Source: Geomonas anaerohicana
Lineage (GTDB): Bacteria > Desulfobacterota > Desulfuromonadia > Geobacterales > Geobacteraceae
NCBI RefSeq assembly: GCF_016458305.1
Contig: NZ_JAEMHL010000015.1
Location: forward strand, 1-64,000
DNA length: 64,000 nucleotides
Direction: 5' to 3'
Position 1 is the stretch's first letter. Every line of letters begins with the position of its first letter. Positions 46,415-55,562 of the stretch are shown piece by piece. Below the pieces are notes generated by a model. It worked only from the letters and a program-made list of their open reading frames with translations, did not search any database and was not told the DNA's origin. The translations under genes and the position numbers were made by a program.

Positions 46415-46909
46415 CTAGTAGTGCTTGGGGATGGGGAGGCACCCTTCATCGTGGAGTGCGCTCAGGTAGGCGCTGCGCAGGCCGATGAAGGCCTGGGTGA
46501 GCCGGTCGATGAGGGTGTTGTGGTTGCACCCGATCAGTTCCAAAAGCCCGTTCTGCTTGTTGGCGATCAGCCGCTCGATGTGCGCCGCCCGGCGGTTGAT
46601 GTCCACGTGGGTGTGCCCCTGGGCGTGGCTGATCAGGCTCAGCATCGCGTCGGTCACGAAGACATCGATGGAGTAGACCGCCGCCACCTGCGGGTGCTCT
46701 TTGAGTTGGAACACCACGCGGATTTCCGGGTGCGGGAATTCGATGCCGGGCAGGTGCTCCGGCCCCATGTAGTAGGACGCCGCCACCGGCAGCACTTCTA
46801 TGTAGCAGTTGAGCAGGGTGGACTCGATATCGATGGGCGTCTGCACCGGAAGTTTCAGTGCGGCCCGGGAGAACTGTTCGCCATGTTCGAGATAGAGAGA
46901 TAGCCGCAT
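46415..46909 (-). CDS. Conserved-looking hypothetical protein
   Basis: 164 residues, ATG start with AGGTGATG ribosome site. Mixed alpha/beta, no signal peptide or membrane segment. Features: an acidic middle, 'EHLPGIEFPHPEIRVVFQLK', 'HAQGHTHVDINRRAAHIERL' (His-rich, could bind metal) and a helical C terminus. I do not recognise a family. It is monocistronic, between convergent nfeD and the divergent kinase gene. Confidence 0.65.
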   Translation of the reverse strand: MRLSLYLEHGEQFSRAALKLPVQTPIDIESTLLNCYIEVLPVAASYYMGPEHLPGIEFPHPEIRVVFQLKEHPQVAAVYSIDVFVTDAMLSLISHAQGHTHVDINRRAAHIERLIANKQNGLLELIGCNHNTLIDRLTQAFIGLRSAYLSALHDEGCLPIPKHY

Positions 46910-47130
46910 GTCATCACCTATAGTAGATCCTGCAGTAGAGGGGATACGTCAGTTGTCACGATAAAAATAATACCGGCCCTTGCCAAAAAGCAAGTGGGGG
47001 CATGCAATTATCTTCGTGGCGCAACCAGGTTCCGCCTTGCCGCAGGTGGCTGATCGCGGTTGACATAACCCGTCGGTCTATGCCATTAATTTCTCATCTT
47101 CGTTTCCCGCTCATCCCCTGCTAAGGTGTC

Positions 47131-48945
47131 TTGCCCTTGCACGTTTTCCACGTTGTACAGCACATCCAGAGACCCTGCGTCAACGCGGCCGGCCGCAGCC
47201 GGCTGTGCCTTGCCGTAGCCGCCATGCTCCTGGTGGTCCTGTCGCTCGTGCTGCCGGCCCCGCCGGCCGGTGCCGACTCCCTTGGGCGCGGCGGAGTCGG
47301 CAAGGCGGTGGTCGTCGTCGGGGGGGACTTCAACTATCCGCCTTACGAGTTCGTCGACCACGACGGCAAGCCGGCCGGCTTCAACGTGGAGCTGACCCGC
47401 GCCATCGCCGAGGTGATGGGCTTCAAGGTGGAGATTTCGCTGGGGCCGTGGGACGGCATGCGGCGCGCCCTGGAGCAGGGGGACGTGGACATCCTGCAGG
47501 GGATGGCGTTCTCGCAGGAGCGCACCAGCGAGGTCGATTTCTCCACTCCGCACGCGCTTTTGTTCCAGTCCATCTGGATCCGCCGGGACGACCGGCGCAT
47601 CAAATCCATCGAGGATGTGCGCGGCAAAGAAGTCATCGTGATGAAAAACAGCATCATGCATGACTTCATGAAGGGGTTCGATCCCAAGGCGCGCCTCATC
47701 CTTACCGACACGCTGGCCGAGGCGCTCAGGCTTTTGAACCAGGGGAGGGGGGACTGCGCGCTGGTGTCGCGGCTCACCGGGATGTACCTGGAAAAGGAGA
47801 TGGGGCTCAAGCGCATCGTCCCGGTGGCCGAACCGATCATGACCCAGGCCTACGGCTACGCGGTGAAGAAGGGGAACGCCGAGGTGCTGGCGCGCTTCAA
47901 CGAGGGACTCGCCATCCTGAAGCGTTCCGGGCAGTTCCAGGAGATCCACAACAAGTGGCTCGGCGTAATGGAATCGCAGCCGGTCTCCTGGGGGCGGGTG
48001 GTGCGCTACGTGACCCTGGTTTGTCTGCCGCTGTTGCTGATCCTGGGGGGAACCGTGGTCTGGTCGCGGACCCTGCAGAAGCGGGTGGCGCAGCGCACCG
48101 AGGAACTGGCCCGCGAGGTGGCCGAAAAGCAGGCCGCGCTGGAGAAGCTGCGCATGCACCAGGACCAACTGGTGCAGGCCGACAAGCTCGCCTCGCTGGG
48201 GACGCTCGTGGCAGGCGTCGCCCACGAGATCAACAACCCCAATGGGTTGATCCTTTTGAACCTCCCCCGTTTCGAGGAAGTGTTGCGCGGCTCGCAGCCG
48301 ATCCTGGACGAGTACCGCGAACAGCACGGTGACTTCAAGCTGGGGCGGCACAGCTACGACCGGCTGCGCGAGGAGCTGCCGCACATGCTGTCCGAGACCC
48401 AGGACGCGGCCAAGCGGATCAAGCGCATCGTTGCCGAGTTGAAGGATTTCGCCCGCCGCGACAGCGCCGACCTGACTGAACTGCTGGACCTGAACCAGTG
48501 TGCCCAGGCCGCGCTGCGCCTGGTCGAGAACACGGTCGCCAAGAGTTCGCACCAGATCGTGGCGCACCTGGCCGACACCCTGCCGCGGGTCAAGGGGAAC
48601 AGCCAGCGCATCGAGCAGGTGATCGTGAACCTGCTTTTGAATGCGTCCCAGTCGCTGGAGGGGACCGGCAAGAGCATCCAGATCTCCACCCGGCACGACC
48701 GCTTCCGCGACCTGGTGCTGCTCACCGTGCGCGACGAGGGGAGGGGGGTGGAGCCCGAGCACCTGGCGCGGCTGACCGACCCGTTCTTCACCACCAAGCG
48801 GGAAGAGGGGGGCTGCGGCCTGGGGCTCTCCATCTCGGCCGGGATCGTGAAGCAGCACGGCGGCACGCTCATTTTCGATTCGCAGCCGGGGTTCGGCACC
48901 ACGGTCACCTTGGAGTTGCCGGCGCTGCGGGAAGGTGCTGTATAG
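47131..48945 (+). CDS. Sensor histidine kinase with periplasmic amino-acid-binding-type domain
   Basis: 604 residues. Signal/anchor (about 20-48), a periplasmic SBP_bac_3 domain (about 58-285; 'GDFNYPPYEFVDHDGKPAGF', 'DILQGMAFSQERTSEVDFST'), one TM (about 292-312), a coiled linker, HisKA with His in 'LVAGVAHEINNPNGL', and HATPase ('NLLLNASQSL', 'GCGLGLSISAGIVKQHGG'). The sensor is homologous to the binding proteins of polar amino-acid transporters, and such a transporter lies 2.2 kb downstream. TTG start with AAGG. Likely partner: the regulator at 49156. Confidence 0.88.
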   Translation: MPLHVFHVVQHIQRPCVNAAGRSRLCLAVAAMLLVVLSLVLPAPPAGADSLGRGGVGKAVVVVGGDFNYPPYEFVDHDGKPAGFNVELTRAIAEVMGFKVEISLGPWDGMRRALEQGDVDILQGMAFSQERTSEVDFSTPHALLFQSIWIRRDDRRIKSIEDVRGKEVIVMKNSIMHDFMKGFDPKARLILTDTLAEALRLLNQGRGDCALVSRLTGMYLEKEMGLKRIVPVAEPIMTQAYGYAVKKGNAEVLARFNEGLAILKRSGQFQEIHNKWLGVMESQPVSWGRVVRYVTLVCLPLLLILGGTVVWSRTLQKRVAQRTEELAREVAEKQAALEKLRMHQDQLVQADKLASLGTLVAGVAHEINNPNGLILLNLPRFEEVLRGSQPILDEYREQHGDFKLGRHSYDRLREELPHMLSETQDAAKRIKRIVAELKDFARRDSADLTELLDLNQCAQAALRLVENTVAKSSHQIVAHLADTLPRVKGNSQRIEQVIVNLLLNASQSLEGTGKSIQISTRHDRFRDLVLLTVRDEGRGVEPEHLARLTDPFFTTKREEGGCGLGLSISAGIVKQHGGTLIFDSQPGFGTTVTLELPALREGAV

Positions 48946-49055
48946 AGACTGTAGGAGCAATGCACGGATGACGACCCGGGCATGCTGCGGATAGAGCGTT
49001 CCCGCCCCCGGAGGGGGAGGGACAGGGAGGGGGATTTCGTCGCGGCCAGCTATTG

Positions 49056-49132
49056 CCCCCCTCCCAGCCTCCCCCCTCCGGGGGGAGGAGCATGAAGATT
49101 AAAGGGGACAGGCACCTGCGGAGCCAGTCCCC
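49056..49132. repeat. Two dispersed repeats side by side
   Basis: A CCTCC/GGAGG element (49056-49092) followed by the GGGGACAGGCACC...GCCAGTCCCC element (49104-49132). The second type recurs inverted at 55563-55592 and as a pair at 38291-38388. They occupy most of the gap between the kinase and regulator genes. Confidence 0.6.
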
Positions 49133-49155
49133 ACACAGATGAAGAGGAGTAGCAG

Positions 49156-50583
49156 ATGAGCGAAGCACTATATCCGGCCTTCGGCGTGCTGCTGGTGGAC
49201 GATGAGGCCCCCTGGCTGCGCAGCCTGCGCATGACGCTGGAGGGCCCCGGCGCCATCAGCAACATCACCGCGCTCACCGACAGCCGCCTGGTGATGGGGG
49301 CGCTGGACCGGGGTGACATCGGCCTGGTGCTGCTCGACTTGACCATGCCCTACCTCTCGGGGCAGGAACTTTTGGCGCGCATCGCGGAGGAACATCCCGA
49401 GGTGACCGTGGTGGTCCTCTCCGGCCTGAACCAGATCGAGACCGCGGTCTCCTGCATGCGCCTGGGCGCCTTCGACTACCTGGTGAAGACCGACGAGGAG
49501 GACCACATCCTCGAATCGGTGCGGCGCGCCATCCGGATGCAGGAACTGCAGCGGGAAAACAAGGAGATGCGGCGCCGTTTCCTGAACGACCGCCTGGAGT
49601 GCCCGGAGGCGTTCGCCCCCATCGTCACCAGCAACAAGGCGATGCGCTCCATCTTCCAATACATCGAGGCGGTGGCCAAGAGCACGCAGCCCATCCTGGT
49701 CACCGGCGAGAGCGGCGTGGGCAAGGAGCTGATCGCCCGTGCCATCCACACGCTGAGCCGCGGCGACGGTCCCCTGGTCCCGGTCAACGTGGCGGGGCTG
49801 GAGGACAACGTCTTCACCGACACCCTGTTCGGGCACAAGAAGGGGGCCTTCACCGGCGCCGACGAGAGCCGCAGCGGCATGGTGGAGCAGGCCGCCGAGG
49901 GGACGCTGTTCCTGGACGAGATAGGAGACCTGTCGCTCCCCTGCCAGGTGAAGCTGCTGCGCCTTTTACAGGAGGGGGAATACTACCCGCTGGGGAGCGA
50001 CCAGCCCAAGCAGCTCAGGGCGCGCATCGTGGTGGCGACGCACCACGACCTCTCCAAGAAGAAGGACGCCGGCGGCTTCAGGAAGGACCTCTACTTCCGC
50101 CTCAGGGCGCACCACGTTCACATCCCCCCCCTGCGCGAGAGAAAGGACGACATCCCGCTGCTGTTGGACCACTTCCTCAAGGAGAGCGCCGAGGTCTTCG
50201 GCAAGAAGGTGCCCAGCTACCCCAAGGAGCTGCTGACCCTTTTGGCCAACTACAGTTTCCCGGGGAACCTGCGCGAGCTGAGGTCGATGGTCTACGACGC
50301 CATGAGCGTGCACTCCTCGCGCATGCTCTCCATGAACAGCTTCCGGCAGGCCATGGAGGTGCAGGGGGAGGTCCCCGCGGAACAGGCCGCGGCTGCGGGC
50401 GAACAGAACGTCTTTTACTCCTGCCCGGAGATCCCGACGCTGAGCGCCGCCGTGGAGCAGTTGGTGGCCGAGGCGATGCGGCGCTCCGACAACAACCAGA
50501 GCATGGCCTCGCGCATGCTGGGGATCTCGCAACCGGCGCTCAGCAAGAGGCTCAAGCTGCAGAGGGACGGGAAAGGGGAGTAG
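49156..50583 (+). CDS. Sigma-54-dependent response regulator (NtrC family)
   Basis: 475 residues. Receiver (VLLVDDEAPWLRS, phospho-Asp in 'LVLLDLTMPYLSG', Lys in 'YLVKTDEED'), AAA+ with GESGVGKE, GAFTGA and LFLDEIGDL, and Fis-type helix-turn-helix 'DNNQSMASRMLGISQPALSK'. Closely resembles the regulator at 24077 in its AAA+ core. Likely phosphorylated by the kinase upstream and activates the sigma-54 promoter of the amino-acid transporter downstream. Confidence 0.92.
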   Translation: MSEALYPAFGVLLVDDEAPWLRSLRMTLEGPGAISNITALTDSRLVMGALDRGDIGLVLLDLTMPYLSGQELLARIAEEHPEVTVVVLSGLNQIETAVSCMRLGAFDYLVKTDEEDHILESVRRAIRMQELQRENKEMRRRFLNDRLECPEAFAPIVTSNKAMRSIFQYIEAVAKSTQPILVTGESGVGKELIARAIHTLSRGDGPLVPVNVAGLEDNVFTDTLFGHKKGAFTGADESRSGMVEQAAEGTLFLDEIGDLSLPCQVKLLRLLQEGEYYPLGSDQPKQLRARIVVATHHDLSKKKDAGGFRKDLYFRLRAHHVHIPPLRERKDDIPLLLDHFLKESAEVFGKKVPSYPKELLTLLANYSFPGNLRELRSMVYDAMSVHSSRMLSMNSFRQAMEVQGEVPAEQAAAAGEQNVFYSCPEIPTLSAAVEQLVAEAMRRSDNNQSMASRMLGISQPALSKRLKLQRDGKGE

Positions 50584-50836
50584 AGGAGAGGCAAGTGAAG
50601 CCTCCCCCCGGAGGGGGGAGGTTGGAGGGGGGCGCTGGCAGTAGCTGGATTTCCCCCTCCCTGACCCTCCCCCTCCGGGGGAGGGGAGTAGGTGTGCCTA
50701 TATTGAAGGCATCACCGTGCAGTCCCGGCCCCATCGCCTGGACCAGCCAACCGCTGTTTTTGCCGCTTTTTTCATCAAACCAACGCCTGTCATAAACCGG
50801 CTTTCCTGATGGTCCATCTGCTCGCTCACTCGAAGA

Positions 50837-50943
50837 GGTATAACTTTCGTTAAGCCTATAATGATTGTTATACCCGCCGTAAAATCCCCTTTCTGCGTCA
50901 CTTCCTTTCTTAACTCAAACAGCTTTCCACGAGTGGTTATACC
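50837..50943 (+). promoter_or_regulatory. Three GGTATAAC activator boxes
   Basis: GGTATAAC (50837-50844), inverted GTTATACC (50867-50874) and GTTATACC (50936-50943). Centres lie about 180, 150 and 81 bp upstream of the -24 element. Likely enhancer sites for the regulator at 49156. Box spacing mirrors the che-operon control region although the sequence differs. Confidence 0.6.
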
Positions 50944-51018
50944 CCATTGTTTCTAATGTTGCCTTTCGAAATGCCGTATTCGGATAACAATCCGAGTTGT
51001 TAGCTGTTTACGCGGTCT

Positions 51019-51035
51019 TTGGCACCGGCTTTGCT
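51019..51035 (+). promoter_or_regulatory. Sigma-54 promoter of the amino-acid transporter
   Basis: TTGGCACCGGCTTTGCT has TGGCAC-N5-TTGC, a perfect -24/-12 match, 145 bp upstream of the ATPase gene. Confidence 0.82.
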
Positions 51036-51179
51036 GTATATGAAGCTGCACTGCACGCTTACCCACGTTTCCGCTCAACAAACGACGGTTGGCGAAAACG
51101 GCAGGCAGGGAAAACTGCCCATATCCTGTGCAGCAGCTTAGAGTGACTCGATTGGCAACAAATAGAAAAGGAGCAGCAG

Positions 51180-51914
51180 ATGATCAAGTTTGAAGGGGTC
51201 CACAAGTGGTTCAAAAAGCTTCACGTGCTTAACGGGATCGATCTCCACGTCAAACCGGGAGAAGTGGTCGTGGTCTGCGGTCCCTCGGGGTCGGGCAAAT
51301 CCACCCTGATCCGCACCATCAACCAGTTGGAGCCGATCGAGGAGGGAAGCCTGATCGTCGACGGCATGGACCTCAGGAGCAAGAAGACCGACATCAACAA
51401 GCTGCGCGCGGAGGTGGGCTTCGTATTCCAGCAGTTCAACCTGTACCCGCACCTCTCGGTGATCGACAACATCACCCTGGCCCCGACCAAGATCCGCAAG
51501 ACCCCGAAGAAGGAAGCACAGGAGCAGGCCATGGAGTTGTTGGAGCGCGTCGGCCTCGCGGTCAAGCGTGACGCTTACCCGACCCAGCTCTCCGGCGGTC
51601 AGCAGCAGCGCGTCGCCATCGCCCGCGCCCTGGCCATGAAGCCGCGCATCATGCTCTTCGACGAGCCGACCTCCGCACTCGACCCCGAGATGATCGGCGA
51701 GGTGCTCGCGGTCATGCAGGACCTGGCCAGCACCGGCATGACCATGGTCTGCGTCACCCACGAAATGGGCTTCGCCCGCGAGGTGTCCGATCGCGTGGTG
51801 TTCATGGACCACGGCGTCATCCTCGAGGAGGCACAGCCGGAAGAGTTCTTCCGCAACCCGCAGCACGACCGCGCCAAGCAGTTCCTGAAGCAGCTGCTGT
51901 CGCCGATGCACTAG
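51180..51914 (+). CDS. Polar amino-acid ABC transporter ATP-binding protein
   Basis: 244 residues, GlnQ/GltL type. Walker A '[18 protein letters not shown]', Q-loop '[14 protein letters not shown]', signature '[18 protein letters not shown]', Walker B '[15 protein letters not shown]' and switch His '[11 protein letters not shown]'. Ribosome site AAGGAG. First gene of a four-gene uptake operon (ATPase, binding protein, two permeases) behind the sigma-54 promoter. Confidence 0.94.
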   Translation: MIKFEGVHKWFKKLHVLNGIDLHVKPGEVVVVCGPSGSGKSTLIRTINQLEPIEEGSLIVDGMDLRSKKTDINKLRAEVGFVFQQFNLYPHLSVIDNITLAPTKIRKTPKKEAQEQAMELLERVGLAVKRDAYPTQLSGGQQQRVAIARALAMKPRIMLFDEPTSALDPEMIGEVLAVMQDLASTGMTMVCVTHEMGFAREVSDRVVFMDHGVILEEAQPEEFFRNPQHDRAKQFLKQLLSPMH

Positions 51915-51998
51915 AGAACTTGTTCACCCGACCAACGCCGCAGGATCACCGCGGCGGGCGCGGGTGCTTGTTAATACCGATCATCAAAGGAGAGTACT

Positions 51999-52820
51999 GT
52001 GAAAAGATTGGCTGCTGTTGTTATGGGTTTGGCCCTGTTTGGTTCTTTCGGTAAGGCGATGGCTGCGGCTCCCGCCGACACCCTTGCTGAAGTTAAGAAG
52101 AAAGGCGTCCTGGTCGCCGGTGTCAAGGACTCCCTCCCTCCGTTTGGTTACGTTGACGAGAAGAGCCGCGAGATCGTGGGCTACGACGTCGACTTCGTGA
52201 AAGCCATCGCCAAGAAGCTGGGCGTCAAGGTAGAGCTGAAGCCGGTTACCTCCGCTTCCCGCATGCCGCAGCTCACCGAAGGCAACATCGACATCATCGC
52301 CGCCACCATGACCAAGAACCCGGAGCGCGCCAAGCAGATCGGCTTCAGCCACACCTACTTCGCCACCGGCCAGAAGTTCATCACCGTGAAGGGCAAAGTG
52401 AAGAGCCTGAAGGACCTGGCAGGCAAGAAGATCGGCACCGCCAAAGGCTCCACCTCCGAGCAGAACGTGAAGGCCGCCCTGCCGACCGCCACCGTGCTCT
52501 CCTTCGACGACTACCCGCAGGCGTTCCTCGCCCTGCAGCAGGGTAAGGTGCAGGCCGTGACCACCGACGAGGCGATCCTGGCCGGTATCCTCGCCAAGGC
52601 TCCCAACAAGGCCAAGTTCGAGATCCCGAACGTTCAGATTTCCAACGAGCCGTACGGCCTGGGCATGAGGAAGGACGACGCCAAGTTCATCGCCTTCGTG
52701 AACAAGACCATCCTCGACATGGAGAAGAGCGGCGAAGCCAAGAAGATCTTCGAGAAGTGGTTCGGCAAAGGCACCGATTTCGCCCTCAAGCGCACCTTCA
52801 AGATCGTAGCGGACAAGTAA
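51999..52820 (+). CDS. Amino-acid-binding periplasmic protein
   Basis: 273 residues, SBP_bac_3 family. Signal peptide with cleavage near 'GKAMAAA'; mature 'GVLVAGVKDSLPPFGYVDEK', 'IVGYDVDFVKAIAKKLGVKV' and 'GTAKGSTSEQNVKAAL'. The pattern resembles acidic/polar amino-acid binders (GltI/PEB1 type), but specificity is not proven. Codon use appears biased to a few codons, fitting high expression. An inverted-repeat region downstream may stabilise its mRNA. Confidence 0.92.
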   Translation: MKRLAAVVMGLALFGSFGKAMAAAPADTLAEVKKKGVLVAGVKDSLPPFGYVDEKSREIVGYDVDFVKAIAKKLGVKVELKPVTSASRMPQLTEGNIDIIAATMTKNPERAKQIGFSHTYFATGQKFITVKGKVKSLKDLAGKKIGTAKGSTSEQNVKAALPTATVLSFDDYPQAFLALQQGKVQAVTTDEAILAGILAKAPNKAKFEIPNVQISNEPYGLGMRKDDAKFIAFVNKTILDMEKSGEAKKIFEKWFGKGTDFALKRTFKIVADK

Positions 52821-52825
52821 AAAAG

Positions 52826-53000
52826 CAGATTAAGATTGAGGTTGAGATTAAGAAAACCATACTTAGTCTCAACCTCGACCTTAACTGTCGTTTCAACAGC
52901 AAACCAGTTGATGCTGAGCTTTAGGTTGAGAAAAAGGATTTTGTTGGTAGGTTTTTCTCAGTCTTAATCTCAATCTCAGTCTCAGCTTCAATCTGCCTCT
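52826..53000. repeat. Long imperfect inverted repeat of GATTGAG/CTCAATC units
   Basis: The left arm is built of gattaagattgaggttgag-like units (about 52828-52855). A middle segment (52865-52885) and the right arm (about 52957-52997, ctcagtcttaatctcaatc) are complementary versions. The arms could form a large hairpin in the mRNA between the binding-protein and permease genes. Confidence 0.65.
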
Positions 53001-53012
53001 AAGGGGTTTCAC

Positions 53013-53717
53013 GTGCTAAAGTACACATTTGACTGGTCCATCGTCACCTCCGGCAAGTATTTCGAATGGCTGGTTTCCGGGCTCAAGGTAACCCTGGAGC
53101 TCTCCGCGGTCGGCATCGTCTGCGCCTTCATCCTGGGCCTCCTGATCGCCGTCCTGAAGATGAGCCACTACCGCCCCGTGCGCTGGATCGCCACCGCCTA
53201 CCTGGAGTTTTTCCGGAACACCCCGCTGCTGGTCCAGATCTTCTTCTGGTACTTCGGCTCGTACAAGGTGCTCCCGGCGGCGGTCAACGAGTGGCTGAAC
53301 AGCACGAACTTCGAGTTTGCCGCGGCCGCCATCGCCCTCACCATCTATACCTCGGCCTTCATCGCCGAGGACATCAGGTCGGGCATCCTCTCCATTCCCA
53401 AGGAGCAGATGGAGGCGGCCAGGAGCGCCGGCTTCTCCTATCTCCGTTCCATGCAGTACATCATCCTGCCGCAGGCGGTGCGCATCACGATCCCCCCGCT
53501 GGTGAACCAGTTCCTGAACCTGGCCAAGAACTCCTCGCTGGCCATGAGCATCGGGGTCATGGAGCTCACCTACCAGGCGCGCCAGGTCGAGAGCTACACC
53601 TTCAAGGGGTTCGAGGCGTTCACCGCCGCCACCGTGGTCTACCTCGGCCTGTCCGTGGTCATCACGGCGCTCATGGACCTGTACAACAAGAAGGTGCTCA
53701 ACCCGCACCGCGCCTAG
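53013..53717 (+). CDS. Amino-acid ABC transporter permease 1
   Basis: 234 residues, HisM/GltJ family. Several membrane helices, and the EAA loop 'IPKEQMEAARSAGFSYLRSM' followed by 'QYIILPQAVRITIPPLVNQF'. N-terminal segment 'VSGLKVTLELSAVGIVCAFI' is typical of these permeases. GTG start just after the inverted-repeat region. Pairs with the next permease to form the membrane channel. Confidence 0.92.
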   Translation: MLKYTFDWSIVTSGKYFEWLVSGLKVTLELSAVGIVCAFILGLLIAVLKMSHYRPVRWIATAYLEFFRNTPLLVQIFFWYFGSYKVLPAAVNEWLNSTNFEFAAAAIALTIYTSAFIAEDIRSGILSIPKEQMEAARSAGFSYLRSMQYIILPQAVRITIPPLVNQFLNLAKNSSLAMSIGVMELTYQARQVESYTFKGFEAFTAATVVYLGLSVVITALMDLYNKKVLNPHRA

Positions 53718-53772
53718 GCGCCGGGTTCAGTAACGAGATCGGCGGATTTTTCCGCGGGAAACGGAGAAGAAA

Positions 53773-54474
53773 ATGGAAGAAGCACTCAACTTTCAGGTAA
53801 TCATAGACAACTTCACCTACTTCATGATCGGGCGCTACCCGAACGGGCCGCTCGGGGGGCTCGGGCTCACCATGTACCTCGCGGTGGTCTCCTGCGTCCT
53901 CTCCTTCTTCGGGGGGCTGATCCTGGGGCTCTTGAGCCTGTCGCGCTACGCGGTGATCCGCTACCCGGTGAACCTGTTCATCAACGCGGTGCGCGGCATC
54001 CCGCTTTTGATGGTGATCTTCTGGATGTACTTCCTGCTGCCGGCCCTGATGGGCAAGACGGTGCCGGAAGCGACCACGGTCATCATGGGGCTCACCATCT
54101 TCACCTCGGCCTACATGTCGCAGATCGTGCGCGCCGGCATCCAGGGCATCCCCAAGGGACAGACCGAGGCGGCCGTCTCCACCGGGCTGAAGCACTGGCA
54201 GGCCATGCTCTACATCGTGCTGCCGCAGGGTCTTAGGAACATGATCCCGTCCTTTGTGAACCAGTTCGTGTCGCTGATCAAGGACACCTCGCTGGCGTTC
54301 ATCGTCGGGGTTTCCGAGCTGACCCACGTCGGCACCCAGATCAACAACCGCACCATGGCCTTCCCGACCGAGATCTTCATCTTCATCGCGGCGGTCTACT
54401 TCGTGCTCTGCTTCGCCTTCACCAGCTTCTCGCGCTGGCTGGAGGGGAGACTGGCGTGGAGAAAGTCCATCTAA
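53773..54474 (+). CDS. Amino-acid ABC transporter permease 2
   Basis: 233 residues, same family as the preceding gene (GltK type): 'GGLGLTMYLAVVSCVLSFFG' and EAA loop 'IPKGQTEAAVSTGLKHWQAM' with 'LYIVLPQGLRNMIPSFVNQF'. Last gene of the transporter operon; followed by a strong terminator. Confidence 0.92.
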   Translation: MEEALNFQVIIDNFTYFMIGRYPNGPLGGLGLTMYLAVVSCVLSFFGGLILGLLSLSRYAVIRYPVNLFINAVRGIPLLMVIFWMYFLLPALMGKTVPEATTVIMGLTIFTSAYMSQIVRAGIQGIPKGQTEAAVSTGLKHWQAMLYIVLPQGLRNMIPSFVNQFVSLIKDTSLAFIVGVSELTHVGTQINNRTMAFPTEIFIFIAAVYFVLCFAFTSFSRWLEGRLAWRKSI

Positions 54475-54501
54475 CGCTGCCGGCTGCACCCTGTTTTTCA
54501 G

Positions 54502-54540
54502 ACGCCCTCCTTGGCTTGCCAAGGGGGGCGTTGCTGTTTT
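54502..54540 (+). terminator. Terminator of the transporter operon
   Basis: Near-perfect 14-bp stem ACGCCCTCCTTGGC / GCCAAGGGGGGCGT with a 2-nt loop, followed by a T-rich tail. Confidence 0.85.
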
Positions 54541-54657
54541 GGCAACAGTGGATTTATGGGAGTAATGGGAATGGGACGGCCGGGGGACAGTTGCCAACTT
54601 CGACGCGGTGACCTATTCTTTTGGTCTTGCTGCTATTGCACTGGGGGAGGGAGTGTC

Positions 54658-54933
54658 ATGGAGGTTCAGGTCGTTTCGGTTCGCTACCGCATTCCGCTTA
54701 CGGAAAACCAGGCGCAGAAACTGCGCCGTACCTGGCCTAACGGCGACCCTTTCTACCCCTACGAAAAGATGGAACGCTACCTCGGTCCGCTCCTGGTCGA
54801 GGACCTCAACTGGCACCACTACTCGGGCAACTACCTCTACTTCACCGTCTACGGCGACGAGATCGAGGCGACACTGGCGGATGCCCTCAAGGTGTTCGAG
54901 ACCAGACTGGCCCTCCTGGAGGGAAAGAAATGA
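54658..54933 (+). CDS. Small hypothetical protein
   Basis: 91 residues; ATG 54658 behind GGGGGAGGG. Compact soluble alpha/beta protein with many aromatic residues ('WPNGDPFYPYEKMERYLGPL', 'NWHHYSGNYLYFTVYGDEIE') and no signal peptide. Family not recognised. Overlaps the next gene by 4 bp (ATGA), so co-translated with a secreted CAP-domain protein. Confidence 0.7.
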   Translation: MEVQVVSVRYRIPLTENQAQKLRRTWPNGDPFYPYEKMERYLGPLLVEDLNWHHYSGNYLYFTVYGDEIEATLADALKVFETRLALLEGKK

Positions 54934-55550
54934 TAAAGAAAAAACTGGCGCTATCCTGCCTGATGCTCCTCCTTGCTGCCAACACTGCCCGCGCGGAACC
55001 GGCGGACCTCGGCCAGCAGGTGCTGGCGGAAACCAACGCGGCCCGCCAGAACCCGCAGCGCTACGCACAATACATCCGGGAGTTCAAAAAGAGCTTCGTC
55101 GGCAAGGGCTACCGGCTGCCGGGATCGCTGAACATGGTGATGACGTCGGAAGGGAAACCTGCGCTGGACGAGGCGGTGCAGTTCCTGTCGCGGCAGCGGC
55201 CGCTGCCGGCGCTGTCGTGGTCGCCGGGACTGGCCAGGGCGGCGGCGGACCTGGTGCGGGAACAACGCGGTTCGGGGGAGACGGGGCACGGCGAGCGCGG
55301 CGACATGAAGAAGAGGATCGACAAGTACGGCTCGTGGCGCTCGAGCCTCGGGGAGAATATAAGCTACGGGCCGGACACGGCCCGGCAGGTGGTGATGGGG
55401 CTGATCATCGACGACGCCGTCGCCGACCGGGGACACAGAAAGAACATCTTCGACCGCTCCTTCACCACGGCGGGCATCGCCTGCGGCCCGCATCCCCTCT
55501 ACCGCACCATCTGCGTCATGGACCTGGCCGGCGGCTTCCAGAGCCGGTAA
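54930..55550 (+). CDS. Secreted CAP-domain (SCP/PR1-like) protein
   Basis: 206 residues. Signal peptide 'MIKKKLALSCLMLLLAANTA'. CAP fold motifs: 'LAETNAARQNPQRYAQYI', 'WSPGLARAAADLVREQ', 'SLGENISYG' and 'DRGHRKNIFDRSFTTAGIAC'. Bacterial CAP proteins are extracytoplasmic and mostly of unknown activity. Followed by a dispersed repeat (55563-55592) and a convergent regulator gene. Confidence 0.88.
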   Translation: MIKKKLALSCLMLLLAANTARAEPADLGQQVLAETNAARQNPQRYAQYIREFKKSFVGKGYRLPGSLNMVMTSEGKPALDEAVQFLSRQRPLPALSWSPGLARAAADLVREQRGSGETGHGERGDMKKRIDKYGSWRSSLGENISYGPDTARQVVMGLIIDDAVADRGHRKNIFDRSFTTAGIACGPHPLYRTICVMDLAGGFQSR

Positions 55551-55562
55551 AACGGGCACAGA

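Larger units (their letters stand above)
50584..51179. other. Control region upstream of the amino-acid transporter
   Basis: First part (50601-50690) holds two dispersed CCTCC/GGAGG repeats. The rest is AT-richer and contains three GGTATAAC-type boxes and a sigma-54 promoter. No coding frame is convincing. Confidence 0.6.

Noticed and set aside
47086-48960. 624-residue minus-strand frame opposite the sensor kinase
   Set aside because: The plus strand encodes a complete kinase with all motifs; the minus frame has none.
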